A DNA stretch of 64,000 bases, taken from Pseudoselenomonas ruminantium (GTDB lineage Bacteria > Bacillota > Negativicutes > Selenomonadales > Selenomonadaceae). Each line of letters begins with the position of its first letter. Within the stretch, counting starts at the first letter, position 1. This document shows, piece by piece, positions 57,343 through 64,000 of this stretch. The notes below the pieces were generated by a model. The model was given only the letters and a program-made list of their open reading frames with translations, was not told the DNA's origin and made no database searches. Location of the stretch: contig SVBX01000001.1 in assembly GCA_015058655.1 (NCBI GenBank), positions 1 through 64,000 on the forward strand, written 5' to 3'. The position numbers and the translations under genes are program-made.

Positions 57343-58052
57343 ACTTCCTCACTTGCCTCGCTGCCGGTCACAAACTCCACCTTGGTAAAGAGGTCAGCAG
57401 GCATTTCCAGAATGAATCTGGCACCGCTTTCCTCCAGTTCCTCCCTGGTGCGGAAGCCCCAGGTGACCCCCAGGGCGATGGCACCGGCGTTCTTGGCCGT
57501 CTCCATGTCCACGCTGCTGTCGCCAAAGTAAGCTACTTCCTCCGGCTTCACGCCCATCTTCTCCGCCAGCTTCAGCACCTTCAGGGGATTGGGTTTCCGT
57601 GGCAGATCCGGCTGGTCGCCGATTACCTCCACAAAAGTACCCTCGGCAAAGAGCTCCCGACAGATTTCCTCGGCGGCGCTCTGATGCTTGTTGGTGCAGA
57701 CCGCCATGGGCACTCCCATTTCCTTCAGGCGCCTCAGCATATTGAAGATGCCCGCATAGGGACGGGTCTTGTGGAGTATATTCTTGGCGTAGCAGGCCTT
57801 GTACTCTGCCAAAAGCTGGTCAACCAAAGCTTCATCCCCTGCCTTGTCCTCCGGCAGGACACGCTCGATAAGCTTGCGAGAGCCGTTGCCTACCTTGTAG
57901 CGGTAGAGGTCAACTTCAAAGGTAGGATAGCCGTGAGCCGTCAGCACTTCATTTACGCTGTCCGCCAGGTCCTCAAGTGAATCTATCAGAGTGCCGTCCA
58001 GGTCAAAGACCGCAGCCTTGGCAGTGACGGCAGCCCGGTTAAAATATTGCAT
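57339..58052 (-). CDS. gph: HAD-family phosphatase, phosphoglycolate phosphatase-like
   Basis: 237-residue haloacid dehalogenase hydrolase, subfamily IA. The nucleophile motif is AVFDLDGTLIDSLEDLADSVN, motif II is VCTNKHQ and the acidic motif is VAYFGDSSVDMETAKNAGAIALGVTWGF. Cap-domain residues are in the C1 position. This is the pattern of Gph/PGP enzymes that clear 2-phosphoglycolate, although HAD substrates are hard to predict. ATG 58052 follows AAAGGA. It starts the gph-rlmD pair and follows an R2 repeat. Confidence 0.88.
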   Translation of the reverse strand: MQYFNRAAVTAKAAVFDLDGTLIDSLEDLADSVNEVLTAHGYPTFEVDLYRYKVGNGSRKLIERVLPEDKAGDEALVDQLLAEYKACYAKNILHKTRPYAGIFNMLRRLKEMGVPMAVCTNKHQSAAEEICRELFAEGTFVEVIGDQPDLPRKPNPLKVLKLAEKMGVKPEEVAYFGDSSVDMETAKNAGAIALGVTWGFRTREELEESGARFILEMPADLFTKVEFVTGSEASEEV

Positions 58053-58075
58053 GATAATCCTTTCTGTTCGAAAAA

Positions 58076-58210
58076 AGCCTTCCCCTTGAGGGGAAGGTGG
58101 CAGCCGAAGGCTGACAGATGAGGTGGAAATGAACTAAATACTTCAGCCTGACTCAAAAAGTCGCACCTCATCCGCCCCTTCGGGGCACACCTTCCCCAGA
58201 GGGGAAGGCT
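58076..58210. repeat. R2 repeat, copy 2
   Basis: Ends AGCCTTCCCCTTGAGGGGAA and CCCCAGAGGGGAAGGCTT, inner GATGAGGTGG / CACCTCATCC arms and a CAGCCGAAGGCTG hairpin. It fills the gap between gatB and gph. Confidence 0.85.
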
Positions 58211-58218
58211 TTATTGTC

Positions 58219-59661
58219 TCAGCCGTCCAGCTTCTGGGCCAGCAGCTGGTTCACCATCTGGGGGTTGGCCTTGCCCTTGGAGGCTTTCATGACCTGGCCC
58301 ACCAGGGCGCCGATGGCCTTTTTGTTGCCGCCCTTGTAGTCGTCCACTGCCTTCTGATTCTTGGCAATGACCTCGTCCACAATGCCCTCGATGGCCTTGG
58401 TATCAGTTATCTGCACCAGGCCCTTGTCCTTGACGATTTTTTCGGGGCTGTCGGTGTTTGTCCACATTTCCTTGAAGACCTTCTTGGCAATCTTGCCGGA
58501 AATGGTGTCCTTCATGATGAGCTGGATCATCTCGCCCAAGCGTTGTGCCTCCACAGGAGACTTGCTGATATCCAGGCCCTCATCATTGAGGTTTTTCAGC
58601 AGGTCGCCCATCATCCAGTTGGCAGCCAGCTTGGCATCGGCACCGGTGGCCACCACGGCATCGAAATACTCAGCCATGGCGCGGCTGCTGGTAATGATGC
58701 CTGCATCGTAGTCGGACAGGCCGAAATCCTTTTCCAAGCGGGCGCGGCGGGCATCCGGCAGTTCCGGCAGCTCGCTGCGGTATTTGTCAATGGTCTCCTG
58801 GCTGGTGACGATAGGTGGCAGATCCGGCTCCGGCATATAGCGGTAGTCGTGGGCGTTTTCCTTGCTGCGCATGGAAAGGGTGATGCCCTGCACAGGGTCA
58901 AAGGTGCGGGTCTCCTGCACGATATGGCCACCATCCTCCAACACCTCGGTCTGGCGCTCAATCTCGTAGTTGATGGCGTCCTCAAGGTTCTTGAAGGAGT
59001 TGATGTTCTTCATCTCCGTGCGGGTACCCAGCTCCTTGGAGCCCACGGGGCGCAGGGACACATTGATGTCGGCGCGGAGGTTGCCTTCCTCCATGCGGCA
59101 GTTGGACACATCGATGTACTCCATGATGGCCTTGATTTTTTCCATGTAGGCACGGGCTTCCTCGGCGGAGCTCATGTCAGGCTCGGAAACGATTTCCAGC
59201 AGGGGCACGCCGGTGCGGTTGTAATCCACATTGGAAGAAGCGGAGTCCTTGATGTTGGTGCCGGAATGCACCAGCTTGCCTGCGTCCTCCTCCATGTGGA
59301 TGCGGGTCAGGCGGATGCGCTTCTTCTCCCCCTCCACATCAATATCCACCCAGCCATGCTCGGCAATGGGCAGGTCGTACTGGGATGTCTGCCAGTTCTT
59401 GGGCAGGTCGGGATAGTAGTAGTTCTTGCGGTCAAACTTGCTGTACTTGTTGATTTCGCAGTTGGTGGCAAGACCCGCCTTGATGCCGAACTCCACCACC
59501 CGCTGATTCACCGTGGGCAGCACGCCGGGCATCCCCAGGCACACAGGGCACACATGGGTGTTCTGGTCTGCGCCAAAGCTGGTGGCGCAGCCGCAGAAAA
59601 TCTTGGTCTTGGTCTTCAGTTCGCAATGTATTTCCAGGCCGATTACGGCTTCATACTTCAT
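58219..59661 (-). CDS. gatB: Asp-tRNA(Asn)/Glu-tRNA(Gln) amidotransferase subunit B
   Basis: Kinase and tRNA-binding subunit of GatCAB, which converts mischarged Glu-tRNA(Gln) or Asp-tRNA(Asn); 480 residues. [20 protein letters not shown] with later [12 protein letters not shown] forms the zinc site. [32 protein letters not shown] and [17 protein letters not shown] are signature blocks, and a YqeY-like tail domain (about 410-480) ends the protein. ATG 59661 overlaps the gatA stop (TGATG). Last gene of gatC-gatA-gatB. Confidence 0.97.
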   Translation of the reverse strand: MKYEAVIGLEIHCELKTKTKIFCGCATSFGADQNTHVCPVCLGMPGVLPTVNQRVVEFGIKAGLATNCEINKYSKFDRKNYYYPDLPKNWQTSQYDLPIAEHGWVDIDVEGEKKRIRLTRIHMEEDAGKLVHSGTNIKDSASSNVDYNRTGVPLLEIVSEPDMSSAEEARAYMEKIKAIMEYIDVSNCRMEEGNLRADINVSLRPVGSKELGTRTEMKNINSFKNLEDAINYEIERQTEVLEDGGHIVQETRTFDPVQGITLSMRSKENAHDYRYMPEPDLPPIVTSQETIDKYRSELPELPDARRARLEKDFGLSDYDAGIITSSRAMAEYFDAVVATGADAKLAANWMMGDLLKNLNDEGLDISKSPVEAQRLGEMIQLIMKDTISGKIAKKVFKEMWTNTDSPEKIVKDKGLVQITDTKAIEGIVDEVIAKNQKAVDDYKGGNKKAIGALVGQVMKASKGKANPQMVNQLLAQKLDG

Positions 59662-61130
59662 CAGTTGTTACCTCCCAGCTTCGCCATCTTCGTGTGATAG
59701 TCCTGACTCTGCTCATAGGTGTAAGCCGCGCGGATAATGGTTTCCTCATCCAAAGCCTTGCCGATGATCTGCATGCCGATGGGCATGCCCTTGCTGCTAA
59801 AGCCGCAGGGCAGGGAAATGCCTGGCAGGCCTGCCAGGTTAAGGGGCACGGTGCAAGCATCCTGCAAGTACATCTGCAGGGGGTCGCCGGCCATCTCGCC
59901 GATCTTGAAGGCCGTGGTGGGCGCCACGGGAGCCAGGATCACATCCACCTGCTCAAAGGCCTTGGCATAGTCCTCTGCCACCAGGGTGCGCACCTTCATA
60001 GCCTTCAGGTAATAAGCATCGTAGTAGCCTGCAGACAGGGCGTAGTTGCCGATGACGATGCGGCGCTTCACTTCCTCGCCGAATTTCTCCGTGCGGGTGT
60101 TGGTCATCATGGCTACCAGATCCTCGCCTTCCACGCGCTCGCCGTAGCTTACGCCGTCATAGCGCTGCAGGTTGGTAGCAGCCTCGGCGGGAGCAATGAG
60201 GTAGTAGGCAGAAATGGCGTAGTCCGTATGGGGCAGGGAGATATCCATGATCTCTGCTCCCATTTCCTTGTATTTCTCAATGGCAGCCCGGATGGCTTTC
60301 TCCACCTCGGGATCCATGCCCTTGACGAAATACTCCTTGGGCAGGCCAATCTTCAGCCCCTTCACATCCTCCACCAGAGCCTTGGTGAAGTCAGGCACAG
60401 CCACCCCGCTGGAGGTGGAATCCATATCATCATGGCCGGAAATCACATTGAGGATATGGGCGCAGTCCGTCACATCGCGGGTGAGAGGACCAATCTGGTC
60501 AAGAGAAGAACCGTAAGCCACCAGTCCGTAGCGGGAAACACGACCGTAGGTAGGCTTCAGTCCCACCACGCCGCAGAAGGAAGCAGGCTGGCGGATGGAA
60601 CCGCCGGTATCGGAACCCAGCGCCCAGATGGAAGTGCCTGCAGCCACAGAAGCTGCGCTGCCGCCGGAGGAACCGCCGGGGACGCACTCGGTATTCCAGG
60701 GGTTGCAGGTGGGATGGTAAGCGGAATTCTCCGTAGAGCCGCCCATGGCGAACTCGTCCATGTTCAGCTTGCCCAGGATAACAGGGTTCTCAGCCTTGAG
60801 CTTGGTCATGACCGTAGCATCATAGGGAGGCACGAAGTGCTCCAGGATCTTGGAAGCACAGGTGGTCCTCACCCCTTTGGTGCAGATATTGTCCTTGATG
60901 GCGCCGGGAATGCCCTCCAGGAAGGAAATCTCCTCTCCCTTGGCAATCTTCTCATCCACTGCCTTGGCCTGGGCCAGAGCCTCATCACGGGTGACGGTGA
61001 GGTAAGCCTTGACTTCGCCCTCCACCTCGTCCATGCGGGCGAGCACATCTTCCGTCAGCTCTACGCTCGTAATCTCTTTATTCACCAGCATCTCATGCAG
61101 GACATGAGCCGGTTTCTCATATAATCTCAC
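59661..61130 (-). CDS. gatA: Asp-tRNA(Asn)/Glu-tRNA(Gln) amidotransferase subunit A (GTG start)
   Basis: Glutaminase subunit of GatCAB, 489 residues of the amidase-signature family. The Ser-cisSer-Lys triad is visible: Lys in [13 protein letters not shown], cis-Ser in [16 protein letters not shown] and nucleophile Ser in [17 protein letters not shown]-terminal [23 protein letters not shown] is standard. GTG 61130 lies 7 nt after AGGAGG; the TTG two codons earlier directly abuts that site and is less likely. It is 21 nt after gatC. Confidence 0.97.
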   Translation of the reverse strand: MRLYEKPAHVLHEMLVNKEITSVELTEDVLARMDEVEGEVKAYLTVTRDEALAQAKAVDEKIAKGEEISFLEGIPGAIKDNICTKGVRTTCASKILEHFVPPYDATVMTKLKAENPVILGKLNMDEFAMGGSTENSAYHPTCNPWNTECVPGGSSGGSAASVAAGTSIWALGSDTGGSIRQPASFCGVVGLKPTYGRVSRYGLVAYGSSLDQIGPLTRDVTDCAHILNVISGHDDMDSTSSGVAVPDFTKALVEDVKGLKIGLPKEYFVKGMDPEVEKAIRAAIEKYKEMGAEIMDISLPHTDYAISAYYLIAPAEAATNLQRYDGVSYGERVEGEDLVAMMTNTRTEKFGEEVKRRIVIGNYALSAGYYDAYYLKAMKVRTLVAEDYAKAFEQVDVILAPVAPTTAFKIGEMAGDPLQMYLQDACTVPLNLAGLPGISLPCGFSSKGMPIGMQIIGKALDEETIIRAAYTYEQSQDYHTKMAKLGGNN

Positions 61131-61151
61131 GTTCAATCCTCCTGCCTAAAA

Positions 61152-61442
61152 TTAACCTTCCAGCACCTTGGGCACCTTGAAATAACCGTCTTCCTTGAGG
61201 GGAGCATTGGCAAGGGCTGCCTCCCGGTCAAGGGACTCCTTCACCTCATCCTTGCGGAACACATTCTGCATGGGCAGGGCATAGGTGGTGGGCTTGACAC
61301 TTTCCGTATCCAGCTCGGAGAGGTTGTCCATATAGGTCAGGATCTTGTCCAGCTGACCCAGATAGCGCTCTGTGTCCTCCTCGGCAATGGCAAGCCGGGA
61401 CAGCACAGCTACATTATCCAGGTCCTCTTTCGTTACTTTCAT
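61152..61442 (-). CDS. gatC: Asp-tRNA(Asn)/Glu-tRNA(Gln) amidotransferase subunit C
   Basis: Small linker subunit that stabilises GatA-GatB; 96 residues. The family N-terminus VTKEDLDNVAVLSRLAIAEEDTERYLGQLDKILTYMDNL and the C-terminal LPMQNVFRKDEV / PLKEDGYFKVPKVL are clear. ATG 61442 gives the usual length; a frame extension to 61475 has no better site. R1 copy F lies upstream with TATAAT (minus) 55 nt from this start, the likely promoter of gatCAB. Confidence 0.94.
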   Translation of the reverse strand: MKVTKEDLDNVAVLSRLAIAEEDTERYLGQLDKILTYMDNLSELDTESVKPTTYALPMQNVFRKDEVKESLDREAALANAPLKEDGYFKVPKVLEG

Positions 61443-61496
61443 CTTATTCACCATCCAGCATTTAGAATTCAACATTACAAGGCAATATTATAACGC

Positions 61497-61631
61497 CACT
61501 GTTCAAATTTTGCCATAGGCAAAATCTTCCAATCAGCGTTTCAACGAGGCGGGAGATATTAGCTCACCACCTGTTATGATATGAGCTCCCAAGCTGCAGA
61601 GCCGGGGGACATCTTATTCCGAGTTATAACG
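61497..61631 (-). repeat. R1 repeat, copy F (upstream of gatC)
   Basis: Left end ATTATAACGCCACTG, right end CCGAGTTATAACGC, TTTTGCCATAGGCAAAA stem and the usual CAACGAGGCGGGAGATATTA block. On the minus strand ATGGCA-18 nt-TATAAT points to gatC. Confidence 0.85.
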
Positions 61632-61693
61632 CAAAATAGCGTATTTCGCCACATGTAAAACACTTATAGTAAATGTCATAATGGTTGACAATC

Positions 61694-61812
61694 AGCCTTA
61701 CCCTTTGGGGGCGGATGAGGTGCGGCTTTATTTCTTATGGCAGCATATCAAGTTAGTTTCCCACCTCATCCGTCAGTCCTTCGGACTGCCACCTTCCCCA
61801 GAGGGGAAGGCA
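61694..61812. repeat. R2 repeat, copy 3 (left arm worn)
   Basis: Right part is typical (CCACCTCATCCGTCAGTCC, CCCCAGAGGGGAAGG); the left arm is reduced to AGCCTTACCCTTTGGGGGCG followed by GATGAGGTG. It lies between the gat operon and the priA stop. Confidence 0.75.
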
Positions 61813-61817
61813 GAGCT

Positions 61818-64000
61818 TCAAAGCATAGTTATAGGGTCTATGTCTATAGCCACCTCTGTCCTTAGGTGCAGCTTCTGCTCCCGCAGGAATTCCTGCACGG
61901 CAGGCAGGTCAGCGGTCTTGATCAGCACCACAAAGCGGTAGATGTTGCGGAACTTGGCAATGACTGCAGGGGACGGCCCTATTATCATATGGGATTTGCT
62001 GCCCCTGAAGTACTCATCAAAGGCCCTCACCAGCCTCCTGCCGTTCCCCTTGGCCATTTCCTCATCCTCGTCCTGAAACAGCAGCTTCACAATACGGCTG
62101 CAGGGCGGGTAGAAAAGCTCCTTCCGCAGCTCCATTTCCTGCCGGAAAAACTCCTCATAGTCCTGCTTCAGCCCCGCCGTCACCGCATAGTGCTGGGGAT
62201 TGTAGGTCTGCACGATGACCCGTCCCCTGCCTCCGTGTCGGCCGGCCCGCCCTGCTGTCTGGGTGATGAGCATGAAGCAGCGCTCTGCCGCCCGGAAGTC
62301 CGGCATATTAAGACTGGAATCGGCACTGATGATGCCCACGGAGGTGACATTGGGTATATCGTGGCCCTTGGCCACCATCTGAGTACCCAGGAGGATATCG
62401 TACTCATGGCGGCGGAACCTGCTTAAAATATCCCGATGGGCGAACTTCGTGCCCGTGGTATCCCTGTCCATGCGTATCACCCTGGCCTGGGGCATGATGG
62501 TGCGCAGTTCCTGCTCCAGCTTCTCCGTCCCGGAGCCGAAATACTTGATGTAGCGGCTGCCGCACTTGGGGCACACATCCGGCACAGGCTCCGTCACATC
62601 GCAGTGATGGCAGGAAAGCCGCCCATTCTTGTGATATACCAGGGGCAGACCGCATAGTTTGCATTTGATGACCTCACCGCAGGAACGACACATGACGAAA
62701 GTCGAGAACCCCCGGCGGTTCAACATGATGATGGACTGCTCCCCCCGGGCCAAAGTCTCCTCCAAAAGTCGCTGCAAGTCACGGGAAATGATGTGCCGGT
62801 TCCCCATTTTCAACTCCCGCCGCATATCCACGGCGTGAACCAGGGGCATAGGCAGGCTGCCAATGCGCTCCGGCAGCTCCAAAAGCCTCAGTTCCCCCTT
62901 ATTCGCACGATAATAAGTTTCAAGTGAAGGCGTAGCACTGCCCAGCAGCAATACTGCCCCATGAATCCTGGCCAGCTGCTCTGCCACCACCCGGGCATGA
63001 TAGCGGGGAGACTCGTCCTGCTTGTAGCTCATGTCCTGTTCCTCGTCCATGACGATGAGCCCGATATCTGCCGCAGGGGTGAAGAGGGCTGAACGGGCGC
63101 CAATGATGATGCCAGCCTCTCCCCTTCTTACCCTTAGAATGGCGTCATTGCGCTCGGTCAGGGACAGGCGGCTGTGCATGACCATGATATCATGGGGAAA
63201 ATACTCCTTGAAGGAAGCCACCACCTGCCCCGTCAGGGCAATCTCCGGCACCAGCGCAATCACCTGCCGCCCCAGGGCCCGGACTTTCCTGGCTAATTCC
63301 ATATAGACCTGGGTCTTGCCGCTGCCGGTGACGCCTTTCAGCAGAAAGCCTTGAAACTTCCTCGCTTCAGCAGCTTGCTCAAGCGCTGCCAAAGCATCTT
63401 CCTGAGCTTTGGTCAGCTGTATCCCTTGGGCACTATTCCTGCCTTCATTATAGGCGCCGTAGCTGTCCCGCAGGACACGCCTCTGCCGTACTTCTGCCAA
63501 TCCTTGCTCCGCCACAGCTTTGACGGTAGCAGGAGAAACCCTGGCTTCTTTGAGGACAGCGTATGAGAGTTCCTTTCCCTCGCTCGATGCCAGCAGTTCC
63601 AACAAATGCAGCTGCGCCTTCTTGCGTTTGAAGTCGGCTCTCAATGCTTCCGTAACTTCTGCCTTCAACAGGACATATTTCTCATAGCGCGCCTTGTCCC
63701 GCTTCTCTGCCAGATAGTCTTTGCGCAGCACCTGATAGCTGACCATGCGCTTCACCAGAGCAGGCAAATCATCCCCTGCCTCCGGCAGAGCCTTCCTAAG
63801 CTCCCTCAGGCTACTGGGTCCCTCCGCCAGGAGATACTGGTAAATTCTCCTAGCCAACGGCATGGACAGCATCAGATGCTCCCCCATGCTCTCTTCAGCG
63901 GCGTAGCTCACAGTGATCTTCAGCCCGGATTTCCCCGGCATGAAGAGCCGCATGATTTCCGCCAGGGAGCAGAGGTAAAAGTCCGAGAGCCACTGAGCCG
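61818..64000 (-). CDS. priA: Primosomal replication restart helicase PriA (5' end outside window)
   Basis: 3'-to-5' helicase that restarts stalled replication forks. About 727 residues are present; the N-terminus is cut, and coding sequence (WLSDFYLCSLAEIMRLFMPG) continues to the last base. Walker A is GVTGSGKTQVYMEL and the DExH-type box reads DEEQDMSYKQDESPRYHAR, with Gln where His is usual. Zinc-site cysteine pairs CRSCGEVIKCKLC, CHHC and CPKC are in place. SDS-like ADSSLNMPDFRAAERCFMLITQTAGRAGR is the motif V/VI region. The C-terminal domain ends DPITML. Confidence 0.95.
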   Translation of the reverse strand, partial: AQWLSDFYLCSLAEIMRLFMPGKSGLKITVSYAAEESMGEHLMLSMPLARRIYQYLLAEGPSSLRELRKALPEAGDDLPALVKRMVSYQVLRKDYLAEKRDKARYEKYVLLKAEVTEALRADFKRKKAQLHLLELLASSEGKELSYAVLKEARVSPATVKAVAEQGLAEVRQRRVLRDSYGAYNEGRNSAQGIQLTKAQEDALAALEQAAEARKFQGFLLKGVTGSGKTQVYMELARKVRALGRQVIALVPEIALTGQVVASFKEYFPHDIMVMHSRLSLTERNDAILRVRRGEAGIIIGARSALFTPAADIGLIVMDEEQDMSYKQDESPRYHARVVAEQLARIHGAVLLLGSATPSLETYYRANKGELRLLELPERIGSLPMPLVHAVDMRRELKMGNRHIISRDLQRLLEETLARGEQSIIMLNRRGFSTFVMCRSCGEVIKCKLCGLPLVYHKNGRLSCHHCDVTEPVPDVCPKCGSRYIKYFGSGTEKLEQELRTIMPQARVIRMDRDTTGTKFAHRDILSRFRRHEYDILLGTQMVAKGHDIPNVTSVGIISADSSLNMPDFRAAERCFMLITQTAGRAGRHGGRGRVIVQTYNPQHYAVTAGLKQDYEEFFRQEMELRKELFYPPCSRIVKLLFQDEDEEMAKGNGRRLVRAFDEYFRGSKSHMIIGPSPAVIAKFRNIYRFVVLIKTADLPAVQEFLREQKLHLRTEVAIDIDPITML

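Overview
The window looks like chromosomal DNA of an anaerobic, diderm Firmicute of the class Negativicutes (Selenomonas / Mitsuokella / Anaerovibrio type). The evidence is mixed on purpose: Firmicutes-style genes (FapR-controlled fatty acid operon, FabK enoyl reductase, GatCAB amidotransferase, bifunctional BirA, type III pantothenate kinase, DapL) sit beside genes that need an outer membrane (TpsA/TpsB two-partner secretion pair, AcrAB-type RND pump). MotAB indicates motility. DcuB, a rubredoxin fusion, a cysteine desulfidase and ferredoxin-type proteins fit an anaerobe. The species is not resolved. No rRNA or tRNA gene was recognised.

Layout. 0.1-5.1 kb (minus): ilvE, NAD(P)HX repair enzyme, acpS, motB, motA. 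5.3-12.9 kb: LysR regulator, dcuB, dapL, the N-terminal half of LarC with a flavodoxin-like reductase, a TSCPD protein, cysteine desulfidase. 12.9-21.9 kb: YgjP-like peptidase, TauE exporter, Tat-exported amidase, AGCS symporter, M18 aminopeptidase, dusB-coaX-birA. 22-28 kb: accessory two-partner secretion locus (tpsA-tpsB), a truncated PIN module and a tpsB remnant. 28-35 kb: acrA-acrB with divergent marR, an MBL hydrolase, manA. 35-46 kb: housekeeping cluster rsmD-coaD-coiled-coil-larC2-yceD-rpmF, then fapR-plsX-fabK-fabD-fabG-acpP-fabK2-fabF-rnc. 46-52 kb: DUF4127, DUF362 ferredoxin, DAACS symporter, flavin reductase-rubredoxin, methyltransferase. 52-56 kb: accessory island with a decayed phage-like gene, a type I-E-like CRISPR array without cas genes in view, a decaying second copy of the rlmD 3' half and a PBECR4-like gene. 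56-64 kb: rlmD-gph, gatC-gatA-gatB, priA (cut by the window edge).

The window is rich in short dispersed repeats. Family R1 (~145 bp; six copies plus fragments) has a left end that reads TATAAT outward. In four full copies and two fragments that end lies roughly 20-60 nt before a start codon, so it could act as a portable promoter or intergenic punctuation mark. Family R2 (~100-140 bp, GGGGAAGG-ended palindromes) has four copies. Family R3 (~50 bp) has two copies whose 9-bp stem is preserved by paired base changes. A 157-bp inverted-repeat element follows dapL. Many genes start at TTG or GTG behind a good Shine-Dalgarno sequence, and starts were set by that criterion.

Most unusual points: LarC (nickel-pincer cofactor synthesis) is split into two genes 34 kb apart in different operons; the R1 promoter geometry; the covarying R3 palindrome; and the rlmD duplication with a phage-type gene and tandem R1 copies between the two copies.
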